This document shows, piece after piece, positions 15,470 through 27,190 of a stretch of 64,000 nucleotides of DNA. A program made the translations under genes and the position numbers. The stretch covers positions 868,001 through 932,000 of the forward strand of contig NZ_MKCT01000001.1 in NCBI RefSeq assembly GCF_001855555.1, written 5' to 3'. This DNA is from Chromobacterium sphagni. Its GTDB lineage: Bacteria; Pseudomonadota; Gammaproteobacteria; Burkholderiales; Chromobacteriaceae. The notes under the pieces were generated by a model that was not told where the DNA came from, searched no databases, and was given only the letters and a program-made list of their open reading frames with translations. The first letter of the stretch is position 1. Each line of letters opens with the position of its first letter.

Positions 15470-17611
15470 TCAGGCCGGCGTCAGTTTCGCATAACGCAAA
15501 TCCAGCCATTTCACGCCGTGTTCGGCGAAGTTGATTTGCAAGCGCACGTCTTCCCCGCTGCCTTCGGCCTGGATCACCACGCCGATGCCGAACTTGGCGT
15601 GGCTGACCGACTGGCCGATGTTCAGGCCGTAGGCGTTGTCCGCCTGGCGGCGCGGCGCTTTGGCGGCGCTGCGCGCCAACTGCGGCTGGGCGGGTGCTTT
15701 CACTTTAGCAGACAGCGAGTGGATCAGTTCCGCGGGAATCTCGTCGATGAAGCGGGACGGGATGGGATAGCGGCTCTGGCCGTGCAGCATCCGGCTTTGC
15801 GCGCTGGACAGGTACAGCCGCTTGCGGGCGCGGGTGACGGCCACGTACATCAGCCGGCGCTCCTCCTGCAAGCCCTTGCTGTCCTGCATGCTGTTCTCGT
15901 GGGGGAACAGGCCCTCTTCCAGGCCGGTGACGAACACCGCGTCGAACTCCAGGCCCTTGGCGGCGTGCACCGTCATCAGCTGCAGCGCCTCGCTGCCGGC
16001 TTCAGCCTGATGCTCGCCGGCCTCCAGGCTGGCGGCGGTGAGGAACTCGGTCAGCGCCTGCGCCGGATCGTCGGGCAGGAAGCCGACGGCGGCGTTGACC
16101 AGCTCGTCCAGGTTGGCCAGCCGCTCCTCGCCGTCCTTCTTGTCCTGCTCGTACATCGCATAGAGGCCGCTGTCGTTGATCGCCAGGCTGATGGTCTCGG
16201 CCAGGCTGAAGCCCTGGCTGCGTTCGCGCAGCTTTTCGATCAGCAGCACGAATTCGCCTATCTTGGCGGCGGTGCGGCCGCTGCCGGCCCCGCAGGCGGC
16301 CTGCCACAGCGAGATGCCCTGTTCGCGGCCGGCGGCTTGCAGGCCTTCCACGCTGCGCGCGCCGATTCCGCGCGCCGGCACGTTGATCACCCTGAGCAGC
16401 GCGTTGTCGTCGTCAGGGTTGGCCATCAGCCTGAGATAGGCCAGCGCGTGTTTGATCTCCTGGCGCTCGAAGAAGCGCAGGCCGCCGTAGATGCGATAGG
16501 GAAGCTGGGCGTTGACCAGCACGTGTTCCATCAGCCGCGACTGGGCGTTGGAGCGGTACAGCACCGCGATGTCGGACAACGGCAGGCCATCGCGCTTGAG
16601 CGCCTTGACCTCGTCGATGATGAACTCGGCTTCCTCGCCGTCGCTCATCGCCTGGAAGAAGCGGATTTTTTCGCCTTCGCCGGCGTCGGTCCACAGGTTC
16701 TTGCCCAGACGGCCATCGTTCTTTTCTATCAGCGCGTTGGCGGCGTTGAGGATGGTGCCCATCGAGCGGTAGTTCTGCTCCAGCCGCACCGGCTCGGCGA
16801 CGTGGAAATCGGCCAGCAGCGCGCGCATATTGCCGACTTCGGCGCCGCGGAAGGCGTAGATGCTCTGGTCGTCGTCGCCGACCGCGAACAGCGCGCCGTG
16901 TTCGCCGGCCAAGAGCTTCAGCCAGGCGTATTGCAGGCGGTTGGTGTCCTGGAACTCGTCCACCAGTATGTGGGAGAAGCGGCTGCAATAGTGGGCGCGC
17001 AGCGCCTCGTTGCGCGACAACAGCTCATAGCTTCTGAGCAGCAGCTCGGCGAAGTCCACCACGCCTTCGCGGCGGCACTGGGCGTCGTAGGCGGCGTACA
17101 GTTCCACCAGCTTGGCTTCGTAGGGGTTGAGCGCCGGCGGCAGCCGGTCGGCGCGCACGCCGGCTTCCTTGTTGCCGTTGATGAAGCTTTGCACCGCGCG
17201 CGGCGGGTACTTCTCGTCGGACAGCTCCAGGCTTTTCAGCAGGCGCTTGATCGCCGCCTGCTGGTCGGCGGAGTCGAGGATCTGGAAGGTTTGCGGCAGG
17301 CCGGCGTCACGGTAATGGATGCGCAGCAGCCGGTTGCACAGGCCGTGGAAGGTGCCTATCCACATGGCGCGGACGTTGACCGGCACCTGGGCGGCCAGCC
17401 GGGTCTGCATCTCGCGCGCGGCCTTGTTGGTGAAGGTCACCGCCAGCACGCCGGCCGGCGAACTTTGTCCGGTGGACAGCAGCCAGGCGATGCGGGTGGT
17501 CAGTACCCGGGTCTTGCCGCTGCCGGCGCCGGCCAGCACCAGCGCGCTCTTGGCCGGCCAGGTGACGGCACGCAGTTGTTCCGGGTTGAGACCGGCTAAC
17601 AGATCGCTCAT
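15470..17611 (-). CDS. uvrD: DNA helicase II, UvrD
   Basis: 713 residues, normal for UvrD. Superfamily 1A helicase motifs are present: LVLAGAGSGKTRVLTTRI (Walker A), TFTNKAAREM, LVDEFQDTN (Walker B), GDDDQSIYAFRGA, LEQNYRS, LMTVHAAKGLEF and EERRLMYVAVTRA. The C-terminal tail (GQSVSHAKFGIGVVI) is the Tudor-like fold of UvrD/PcrA. It unwinds 3' to 5' in mismatch and excision repair. Spacing suggests a single transcription unit or readthrough from nothing upstream. Confidence 0.94.
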   Translation of the reverse strand: MSDLLAGLNPEQLRAVTWPAKSALVLAGAGSGKTRVLTTRIAWLLSTGQSSPAGVLAVTFTNKAAREMQTRLAAQVPVNVRAMWIGTFHGLCNRLLRIHYRDAGLPQTFQILDSADQQAAIKRLLKSLELSDEKYPPRAVQSFINGNKEAGVRADRLPPALNPYEAKLVELYAAYDAQCRREGVVDFAELLLRSYELLSRNEALRAHYCSRFSHILVDEFQDTNRLQYAWLKLLAGEHGALFAVGDDDQSIYAFRGAEVGNMRALLADFHVAEPVRLEQNYRSMGTILNAANALIEKNDGRLGKNLWTDAGEGEKIRFFQAMSDGEEAEFIIDEVKALKRDGLPLSDIAVLYRSNAQSRLMEHVLVNAQLPYRIYGGLRFFERQEIKHALAYLRLMANPDDDNALLRVINVPARGIGARSVEGLQAAGREQGISLWQAACGAGSGRTAAKIGEFVLLIEKLRERSQGFSLAETISLAINDSGLYAMYEQDKKDGEERLANLDELVNAAVGFLPDDPAQALTEFLTAASLEAGEHQAEAGSEALQLMTVHAAKGLEFDAVFVTGLEEGLFPHENSMQDSKGLQEERRLMYVAVTRARKRLYLSSAQSRMLHGQSRYPIPSRFIDEIPAELIHSLSAKVKAPAQPQLARSAAKAPRRQADNAYGLNIGQSVSHAKFGIGVVIQAEGSGEDVRLQINFAEHGVKWLDLRYAKLTPA

Positions 17612-17679
17612 GACGGGAGGGGCTTCCGCTGCAAAAACGCCATTTTAGCATGCGTGCGTCCGCCATCCGTCCGGGCTTG

Positions 17680-18438
17680 CTACTCCTGCCACTGGTAGCG
17701 CGACATCAGCGTCTTGAGCTTGCCGCTCTTGTGCAGCCGGTCGATGGCGCGGTTGAGCTCGTCCAGCTTCAGCGGCGATTGCGGCGACAGCGCGCACATG
17801 GTGGGCTGCGACGACACCAGCAGCGGGTGCACCTTGAAGGCCGCGGCCTCCTGCGCATGGCCGCGGGTCCACCAGACATAGGTCAGCTCGGTGACGATGG
17901 CCACGTCGCTCAGGTGCTTTTCCAGCGATTTGAACAGCAGGTCGAAGCGCGCCTCGGTCTGGCGCTGGCTGCGGTTGCTGGCCCACAGGTATTCCAGCGT
18001 CGGGTAGTGGTAGCCGTGCAGAGTGCCGATGTTCTTGCCGGCCAGGTCGTCCAGCTGGCGGATCGGCGGCTGCCCCTTTAGCGACAGCACGCGCTCCACC
18101 AGCGGGTAGATTTCATGGGTCCAGCCCAGGCGGCTGGAGTTGGGGAACCAGTCGGGATTGGCGTTGCAGATGATGTCCACCTTGCCGCTTTCTATGCTGG
18201 GCTCCACCCGGCGGCGGGCCAGCAGCACGAATTGCGGCTTGAGGTTGATTTCTTCGGCCAGCAGCAGGCCCAGATCGCGCGCCAGGCCGCCGGTCAGGGT
18301 ATTGCCGTCCTCTGACAGCACCGCTATCGGCGGCGCGTCGGTATCGGCCACGCCTATGCGCAGGCTGGTAGCCGCCCAGGCCGATGTCGATGCCAGCAAC
18401 AGGCAGGGGAGGAGCCATTTTTTATGCAAACTGGCCAT
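17680..18438 (-). CDS. Periplasmic solute-binding protein (SBP_bac_3 family)
   Basis: 252 residues. A signal peptide (KWLLPCLLLASTSAWA) precedes a type II binding fold: LRIGVADTDAPPIAVL, ARDLGLLLAEEINL, ESGKVDIICN and LAGKNIGTLHGYHYP. Such proteins bind amino acids or similar ligands for ABC uptake or signalling. No permease or ATPase gene is adjacent, so it is an orphan and its ligand is unknown. It is divergent from metH across 123 bases. Confidence 0.78.
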   Translation of the reverse strand: MASLHKKWLLPCLLLASTSAWAATSLRIGVADTDAPPIAVLSEDGNTLTGGLARDLGLLLAEEINLKPQFVLLARRRVEPSIESGKVDIICNANPDWFPNSSRLGWTHEIYPLVERVLSLKGQPPIRQLDDLAGKNIGTLHGYHYPTLEYLWASNRSQRQTEARFDLLFKSLEKHLSDVAIVTELTYVWWTRGHAQEAAAFKVHPLLVSSQPTMCALSPQSPLKLDELNRAIDRLHKSGKLKTLMSRYQWQE

Positions 18439-18561
18439 ATAGGTGTTCTCTCTTTATTCTAATGCCGGGTGTCGGATCAGCAGGATGCCGATGTTAAGAT
18501 GGATAAACCAGTAGCGCCGTAGTCTTTAGATATCGTTTTAGACAAAATAACTGCAAGCGAC

Positions 18562-22266
<3,705 letters not shown>

Positions 22267-22290
22267 GCCGGGACGCCGCGAGGCGCTGTC

Positions 22291-22797
22291 ATGAGGCTTC
22301 CGGTCCGGCTGGCGCTCGGCGGCCTGGCTTTCAACGGCTGGTGGCTGCTGCTGGTGTGGTTCCGCGACCATCTCGCGCTATTGACGCTGGCCGGAGCCTT
22401 GCTGGCGTGGGAGATGCTGCCGCGTGGGCTGAAGGCGCGGGCGCTGGCGCTGGCCGCCGTCGGCTGCCTGCTGGACTTCTCCCTCGCCGCCGCCGGATTG
22501 CTGCGCTTCGTCGGCGTCGGCGCGCTGCCGCTGTGGATGATCACGCTATGGCTCAGCTTCGCCTGCTGGTGGCTGTGGCAGCTGCAATACTGGCGGCCGT
22601 CCGGCAAGATGCTGATGTTGCTGGGCGCGCTGGCCGGACCGGCGTCCTATTACGCCGGCTTCCGTTTACAGGCTTTGCAGCCCGGCATCGCCTGGTACGG
22701 CCTGCTGCCTATCCTGGGCCTGGCCTGGGGGTTGTGGCTGCCGCTGGCCAGCCGGCTGGCGCGAAAAAAGGGCGAGCAGCCGCGCGGCGCGCAATAG
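22291..22797 (+). CDS. DUF2878 family membrane protein
   Basis: 168 residues, mostly membrane helices (five likely), with many tryptophans (FNGWWLLLVWF, SFACWWLWQLQYW). The pattern fits DUF2878, a small inner-membrane family of unknown function. It starts 24 bases after the metH stop and may be read through from metH. Confidence 0.65.
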   Translation: MRLPVRLALGGLAFNGWWLLLVWFRDHLALLTLAGALLAWEMLPRGLKARALALAAVGCLLDFSLAAAGLLRFVGVGALPLWMITLWLSFACWWLWQLQYWRPSGKMLMLLGALAGPASYYAGFRLQALQPGIAWYGLLPILGLAWGLWLPLASRLARKKGEQPRGAQ

Positions 22798-22805
22798 CCA
22801 GCCGC

Positions 22806-22814
22806 TGTGGATAA
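22806..22814 (-). promoter_or_regulatory. DnaA box 1 (perfect TTATCCACA)
   Basis: TGTGGATAA on the plus strand, preceded by GC. It lies 9 bases after the DUF2878 stop and is 29 bases from box 2. Confidence 0.75.
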
Positions 22815-22834
22815 AGCGGCAAGTTGCCAATGGC

Positions 22835-22843
22835 TGTGGATAA
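22835..22843 (-). promoter_or_regulatory. DnaA box 2 (perfect TTATCCACA)
   Basis: Second perfect 9-mer, same orientation, also preceded by GC, in the gap before the secreted protein gene. Confidence 0.75.
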
Positions 22844-22866
22844 GCGGCGGCGCCTGGCGGTCAGGC

Positions 22867-23568
22867 TTACTTCAATACGCAGACGCGCTTGGAGAAAGCC
22901 CTGAAAGCGATGGTCTTGCGTTTTGCCTGGCAGAAGCTCTGGCACACCTGGTTGAAGGCGGTTTCCTTGTAACTGCCTTGCAGATCGGCCAGCGCGCGGG
23001 CGTCTCCGCCGGCGAAATCGTCGCTCATTTTGCCATTGCAGTCGCTGCCCTGCTGACCGGCGTCCACGCAGGCGTCGGCTATTTCATACACCGATTGACA
23101 ATCTGCCAGTGCTACGGCGGCCTTGGATTGGACGCGCTGTTCGGTTTTGCGGGTCTTGTCGCCATCGAATAGGATCGTGGTCTGCATGCCGGCTTCCGGG
23201 CTGAATTCCACTCTCAGTTGCTGGCCCTCCAGCCTGGCCTTGGCTTCCACGTCGGTGCCGAAGTCTCCCAGCTTATACTTCCTGGCGACGCCGCCTTTGC
23301 CGATGGCGATCAGCGCGAAGCTCTGCCGCACGCAGCCGCTGCCGCCGCAGTTGCTGCTGACCAGCGCCACATCCTTGTCTTTCAGCGGGTAGCTGCCTTG
23401 CAGGTAGATCATGTTGCCGTTGTCGGCGTAAATGGCTTTTTTGTTCAGACGCAGTTCGGTTCTTGTCTCGTCGGAAACGGTGCCGTAGCGGGTTTTGATG
23501 GTTTCGGCGTCGGCGTGGTGGCATACGGCCAGCAGGCCAAGCAACAGCGGGAGCAACGTTCTTTTCAT
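22867..23568 (-). CDS. Secreted hypothetical protein
   Basis: 233 residues. The signal peptide MKRTLLPLLLGLLAVCHHADA is clear. The mature part has paired cysteines (SSNCGGSGCVRQS; NQVCQSFCQAKRK) and a region ADCQSVYEIADACVDAGQQGSDCN suggesting several disulfides. I do not recognise the family. It sits between two pairs of perfect DnaA boxes, with a fifth box 18 bases upstream of its start codon, so DnaA could affect its transcription. Confidence 0.65.
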   Translation of the reverse strand: MKRTLLPLLLGLLAVCHHADAETIKTRYGTVSDETRTELRLNKKAIYADNGNMIYLQGSYPLKDKDVALVSSNCGGSGCVRQSFALIAIGKGGVARKYKLGDFGTDVEAKARLEGQQLRVEFSPEAGMQTTILFDGDKTRKTEQRVQSKAAVALADCQSVYEIADACVDAGQQGSDCNGKMSDDFAGGDARALADLQGSYKETAFNQVCQSFCQAKRKTIAFRAFSKRVCVLK

Positions 23569-23585
23569 TTTGGATTCGCAAAAAA

Positions 23586-23594
23586 TGTGGATAA
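23586..23594 (-). promoter_or_regulatory. DnaA box 3 (perfect TTATCCACA)
   Basis: TGTGGATAA within AATGTGGATAACTGTG, just upstream of the secreted protein gene. Confidence 0.72.
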
Positions 23595-23765
23595 CTGTGT
23601 GATTTTGCCATAGCAGTCTGGCAAGCCCAATTTACCTATTCGCCTGGTTTGAGCGACTCTTCCCCGGTTCGACGGTTCCAGACCGTCCAGCGCTTCAAGG
23701 CGCTTCGGCATCTTGCGGCGGATTTCAGGGTAAATCGCTTCCGATTGGGCGCCGTCGGCCACGGC

Positions 23766-23774
23766 TGTGGATAA
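23766..23774 (-). promoter_or_regulatory. DnaA box 4 (perfect TTATCCACA)
   Basis: GC-TGTGGATAA, exactly 29 bases (start to start) from box 5. The same spacing separates boxes 1 and 2. Confidence 0.75.
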
Positions 23775-23794
23775 CAGGCCGTCTGGCGGACTGC

Positions 23795-23803
23795 TGTGGA
23801 TAA
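23795..23803 (-). promoter_or_regulatory. DnaA box 5 (perfect TTATCCACA)
   Basis: GC-TGTGGATAA, same orientation as all the others in the cluster. Confidence 0.75.
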
Positions 23804-24000
23804 GTCTAGTCTTGCGAGCCACGGATGGCGGAAGGCCGGGCTGGCGCGATCATGCTGGCACATCCGGCCAGCGGAGACTGGGTCATGGCCGCAAGCGCCG
23901 GACCATCCATGCGCCCGCGCCAAACCCGCTACACTCAGAATGCAGGCTGGCATTGCTCGGCTGCGTCGGGCGCCGGGGCCATGCTGCGGGAGAGTGAGCG

Positions 24001-24270
24001 ATGGAGATGCTGAGCCGCGAAAACCTGCTCTGCCTGGTGGAGGATGTGGAGGCGGAGGACCCGATAGACTATGCCGACCTGCCGTTCGACGAGCGCAACC
24101 TGCGTGAATTGATCGTCGACTCGCTGCTGGAGCGCGAACTGCTGTTCCGCGCCGAAGAACCCGACCAGTCGCGGCGCATGCTGGTCTATCTGGCCGCCAC
24201 CGCGCGGCTGACGCTGGAGAACATGGTGCTGCATGCCAGGCTGCTGCGGACCGGGAGCGAACCAGATTGA
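24001..24270 (+). CDS. Small acidic hypothetical protein
   Basis: 89 residues, helical and acidic (EDVEAEDPIDYADLPFDERNL), then LRELIVDSLLERELLF and a helical tail. No signal or membrane segment. A ribosome site GGGAGAG lies about 7 bases before the ATG at 24001; ATG 24007 is an alternative. Family not recognised. Confidence 0.6.
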   Translation: MEMLSRENLLCLVEDVEAEDPIDYADLPFDERNLRELIVDSLLERELLFRAEEPDQSRRMLVYLAATARLTLENMVLHARLLRTGSEPD

Positions 24271-24391
24271 GCCGGTGAGGGCCGTAGGAGAAATCATTCA
24301 TGCCAAATGAATTTCAACGCAAAAATCATATTATTTTCAATGGCTTGATTGTTGATTGCATGTGAAATTATCTGGATCAAACATTTTTTCG

Positions 24392-24447
24392 CGGGTAAAA
24401 TGCGCGTTGCAGCCGGCGGGTGAATCCCGCCGGTTTTGTTTTACCCG
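24392..24447 (+). promoter_or_regulatory. Terminator-like hairpin in the leader of lipoprotein gene 1
   Basis: Inner stem CCGGCGGG (24413-24420) and CCCGCCGG (24426-24433) followed by TTTTGTTTT. An outer inverted repeat CGGGTAAAA (24392-24400) / TTTTACCCG (24439-24447) could form instead. It ends 17 bases before the lipoprotein start codon, so it may be an attenuator, or a late terminator of the upstream gene. Confidence 0.5.
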
Positions 24448-24464
24448 ACGATTGAAGATTTGCC

Positions 24465-24941
24465 ATGAAGAATTTCCCCGTATTGGCGGTCTGCGCGCTG
24501 GCATTGTCCGGCTGCGCTGCCACCTCGACCACCACCTTGAGTGGCTCCGCCCCCAACGGCGCGGTCGCCATCTATGACAGCAAGCAGGTCGCCCGGCTGC
24601 CGTTGCCGCAAACCAAGGCCTACCCTGTCACACCGACCAGCCATTACGAATTCAAGGCGTCCGGGGAAGGCAAGCCGTCCTTGTATGGCTTGTTGCCGAT
24701 GAAGTACAACGGCGGCAACATCGCCGTCGGCATCCTGTTGTTCCCGCCGGCGTTGCTGCTGTTGCACGAAGTGTACCCCTACTACGATTTCGACCTGGAC
24801 CAGGGCGTGGTGCGCTACCGCGCCAGGGAGACCGACAACTGGACCGAGTACAAACCCACCGAGCAGGAAGCGAATAACGCCAGGCGGCACATAGATTTCG
24901 CCGCCTCCGAGCCAGTTGCCGCCATACCGCGCAACAATTGA
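24465..24941 (+). CDS. Lipoprotein, copy 1 of a tandem pair
   Basis: 158 residues. A lipoprotein signal (VLAVCALALSGC) puts the lipidated cysteine near residue 18. The mature part holds GAVAIYDSKQVARLPLPQTKAYPV, YEFKASGEGKPSLYGLLP, a hydrophobic stretch (VGILLFPPALLLLHEVYP) and YYDFDLDQGVVRYRARETDNWTEY-type text. The next gene encodes a close paralogue. Function is unknown; it is probably envelope-located. Confidence 0.7.
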   Translation: MKNFPVLAVCALALSGCAATSTTTLSGSAPNGAVAIYDSKQVARLPLPQTKAYPVTPTSHYEFKASGEGKPSLYGLLPMKYNGGNIAVGILLFPPALLLLHEVYPYYDFDLDQGVVRYRARETDNWTEYKPTEQEANNARRHIDFAASEPVAAIPRNN

Positions 24942-25046
24942 ACGCATGTTTTTGCGGTCGGACGCGTCCGCGTGAGAGGACGCAGTCGATCCACCCGCTT
25001 CCCATGGAATTTATGGTTGAGACTGTCGGTATTGGATAATATCTGC

Positions 25047-25082
25047 CCGCGCCTGGAGCTATCCGCCAGCGCGGCTGTTTTC
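25047..25082 (+). promoter_or_regulatory. Terminator-like hairpin in the leader of lipoprotein gene 2
   Basis: CCGCGCCTGG (25047-25056) pairs with CCAGCGCGG (25066-25074) with one bulged base, followed by CTGTTTT. It lies just after a -10-like GATAAT (25035-25040) and 26 bases before the next start codon. It could end copy 1 transcripts or attenuate copy 2. Confidence 0.5.
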
Positions 25083-25107
25083 CGGCAAATAACCATAAAG
25101 AACCGTG

Positions 25108-25593
25108 ATGAAAAAAATACTCGCGCTGTCCGCCTGCGCGCTGGCCCTAAGCGGCTGCAGTGCCATGACCACCATGAGCAACTCCGCCCCCAAGGGCGCG
25201 GTTTCCATCTACCAGCGCCAGCAGGTGACCACGCTGGAGCTGCCGAAGAGCGAAACCTATCCCACCACCAGCTTCGGCAACTATGAGTTCAAAGCCACCG
25301 GTGACGGCAAGCAGCCGCTCTACGGTCTGCTGCCGCTGAAGTTCAATGGCGGCTACGTGGCCGCCGACATCCTGTTCTTCGCCCCGGCGCTGTTCTTCAA
25401 CCTGCGCGAAGTCTATCCGTTCTACGATTTCGACCTGGACCGGGGCATCATCCGCTACCGCGTCAAGGACAGCGACAACTGGACCGAATACAAGCCGACG
25501 CTGCTGGAGGCCGAGCGCGCCAGAAGCCACATCGACTTTGCCGCTTCCCAACCGGCCGCTGTTGCCGCTCCAGTCAAGGCCGGCAGCAATTGA
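25108..25593 (+). CDS. Lipoprotein, copy 2 of a tandem pair
   Basis: 161 residues, paralogous to the preceding gene along its whole length: lipobox ACALALSGC, SAPKGAVSIYQRQQVTTLEL, YEFKATGDGKQPLYGLLPLKF, ALFFNLREVYPFYDFDLDRG, and the same NWTEYKPT and HIDFAAS segments. ATG 25108 is preferred to GTG 25105 as a start that keeps AAAGAA upstream. The pair arose by tandem duplication. Function is unknown. Confidence 0.7.
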   Translation: MKKILALSACALALSGCSAMTTMSNSAPKGAVSIYQRQQVTTLELPKSETYPTTSFGNYEFKATGDGKQPLYGLLPLKFNGGYVAADILFFAPALFFNLREVYPFYDFDLDRGIIRYRVKDSDNWTEYKPTLLEAERARSHIDFAASQPAAVAAPVKAGSN

Positions 25594-25619
25594 CCGTCCG
25601 GCCGCGCTTCGCGGCGTCA

Positions 25620-25654
25620 GGCGGCGGCCCCTGTCGGGGTCGTCCGCCGGTTTT
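25620..25654 (+). terminator. Likely terminator after lipoprotein gene 2
   Basis: An imperfect GC-rich stem (GGCGGCGGCCCC ... GGGGTCGTCCGCC) followed by GGTTTT, 27 bases after the stop. Confidence 0.5.
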
Positions 25655-25868
25655 CCCTCGCCATGGCCGCGTGGCGGGCTGGCCCAAAGAACACGGTGTT
25701 CTCGCCCATCCACCCTCCTCGCGATCCGTCCAGGGCCCTATCCGCCGGCGTCGCCGGGCGGGGCCGGCCGGTTTCATTGAACACAGCGTCCGGCATTTCT
25801 TCATACATACATGGCATAACGTCGATTACACTGACGCACCGTTACCACTCCTGAGCAAAGGCTGTGCC

Positions 25869-26486
25869 ATGCTGCGTATCCTCGGCCGTACCAGTTCCAT
25901 CAATGTGCGCAAGGTGCTGTGGACCTGCCACGAGATCGGCATCGATTACCAACGCGAAGACTGGGGCCGCGGTTTCCAGCCCACCAGCAGCCCGGAATTC
26001 CTGGCGCTCAACCCGCACGGCCTGATCCCGGTGGTGGTGGACGGCGACACCGCGTTGAGAGAATCCAACACCATTTGCCGCTACCTGGCCGCCAAGCATG
26101 GCCGCCACGACCTGTTGCCGCAGGACCCGGCCGGCCGTGCCAAGGTGGAGATGTGGATGGACTGGCAGGCCACCGAGCTGAACGCCAGCTGGATGTACGC
26201 CTTCCACGCCCTCAGCCGCAACAGCCCCGACCACCGCGACCCGGCGCGCATCGCCGCCAGCGTGGCGGGCTGGAACGAATGCATGGCCATCCTGGAGCCG
26301 CAATTGGGCGACCACTGGCTGCTGGGCGACGCCTTCACGCTGGCGGACATCGTGTTGGGCCTGTCGGTGCAGCGCTGGCTGCTGACGCCGTTCGACAAAC
26401 CCGGTCTGCCCGGGGTGGAAGCTTATTACCAGAGGCTGCGCCAACGGCCGGCCTACCTCGCTCACGGCAATCTGGGCGCGGCCTGA
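25869..26486 (+). CDS. Glutathione S-transferase (GstB-like)
   Basis: 205 residues. The N-terminal thioredoxin-fold domain begins MLRILGRTSSINVRKVLW and contains NPHGLIPVVVDGDTALRESNTI, where the Pro-Val and Glu-Ser pair bind glutathione. The C-terminal helical domain has GDAFTLADIVLG. It resembles small bacterial GstB-type enzymes that conjugate glutathione to electrophiles. AAAGG lies 8 bases before the ATG. The O-methyltransferase gene follows by 35 bases and is probably co-transcribed. Confidence 0.85.
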   Translation: MLRILGRTSSINVRKVLWTCHEIGIDYQREDWGRGFQPTSSPEFLALNPHGLIPVVVDGDTALRESNTICRYLAAKHGRHDLLPQDPAGRAKVEMWMDWQATELNASWMYAFHALSRNSPDHRDPARIAASVAGWNECMAILEPQLGDHWLLGDAFTLADIVLGLSVQRWLLTPFDKPGLPGVEAYYQRLRQRPAYLAHGNLGAA

Positions 26487-26521
26487 GCGCATATCCGATC
26501 CAAGCGAGCAAAGGAAAGCAC

Positions 26522-27190
26522 ATGTCAGTTCAGCAATGGAATGCGGTGGACGATTATTTCAGCCGCAGCCTGGTCAAACAGGACGCCGCGCTGGAGGCGG
26601 CGCTGGCTGACAGCGCCGCCGCCGGCCTGCCGGCGATCAATGTGGCGCCCAACCAGGGCAAGTTCCTCAATCTGCTGGCGCGCATCCACGGCGCCCGGAG
26701 GATTCTGGAGATCGGCACGCTGGGCGGTTACAGCGCCATCTGGCTGGCGCGCGCGCTGCCGGCGGACGGCCGCCTGGTGACGCTGGAGTTCGAGCCCAGG
26801 CATGTGGAAGTGGCGGCGGCCAATCTGGCGCGCGCCGGCCAGGCCGACAAAGTGGACATCCGCCAGGGCGCGGCGCTGGACACGTTGGCGCAACTGATCG
26901 CGGAAGGCGCGGCGCCGTTCGACCTGATCTTCATCGACGCCGACAAGCCCAACAATCCGCACTACCTGGAGCTGGCGCTGCGGCTGTCGCGGCCGGGCAC
27001 GGTGATTATCGGCGACAACGTGGTGCGCAAGGGCGAGGTGGTGAACGCCGCCAGCGCCGATCCGGCGATCCAGGGTACGCGCCGCTTCATCGAGCTGCTG
27101 GGCGCCAACCCCCGTTTGTCCGCCACCGCGCTGCAGACGGTGGGCTCCAAGGGCTACGACGGTTTCGCGCTGGCGATCGTGGAAGCCTAG
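26522..27190 (+). CDS. O-methyltransferase (class I, metal-dependent, COMT-like)
   Basis: 222 residues. The SAM-binding motif ILEIGTLGGYSAIWLARALP, an acidic residue pair in LVTLEFEPRHVEVA, and the metal-site segment DLIFIDADKPNN identify the caffeoyl-CoA/catechol O-methyltransferase family. The substrate is unknown. GCAAAGGAAAGC precedes the start. Its stop codon overlaps the stop of the convergent LysR gene in the tetramer CTAG (27187-27190). Confidence 0.87.
   Translation: MSVQQWNAVDDYFSRSLVKQDAALEAALADSAAAGLPAINVAPNQGKFLNLLARIHGARRILEIGTLGGYSAIWLARALPADGRLVTLEFEPRHVEVAAANLARAGQADKVDIRQGAALDTLAQLIAEGAAPFDLIFIDADKPNNPHYLELALRLSRPGTVIIGDNVVRKGEVVNAASADPAIQGTRRFIELLGANPRLSATALQTVGSKGYDGFALAIVEA

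Larger units (their letters stand above)
23569..24000. other. Intergenic region with three DnaA boxes, no gene seen
   Basis: 432 bases between the divergent secreted protein gene and the 89-residue gene. It contains boxes 3, 4 and 5 of the DnaA cluster. Open frames here lack ribosome sites and read as low-complexity GC shadows. Confidence 0.55.

Noticed and set aside
15518-17599. 693-residue open frame antisense to uvrD
   Set aside because: No recognisable domain; the opposite strand encodes a complete UvrD.
18439-18561. Possible cobalamin or SAM riboswitch in front of metH
   Set aside because: Only 123 bases are shared by two divergent genes and no B12-box or SAM-type core is visible.
23636-24301. 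Minus-strand open frames in the DnaA-box region
   Set aside because: No ribosome site or domain, composition unlike neighbours, and they overlap the 89-residue plus-strand gene.
25830-25840. Third copy of the REP-like element
   Set aside because: Only the nonamer GACGCACCG is shared; no hairpin partner is present.
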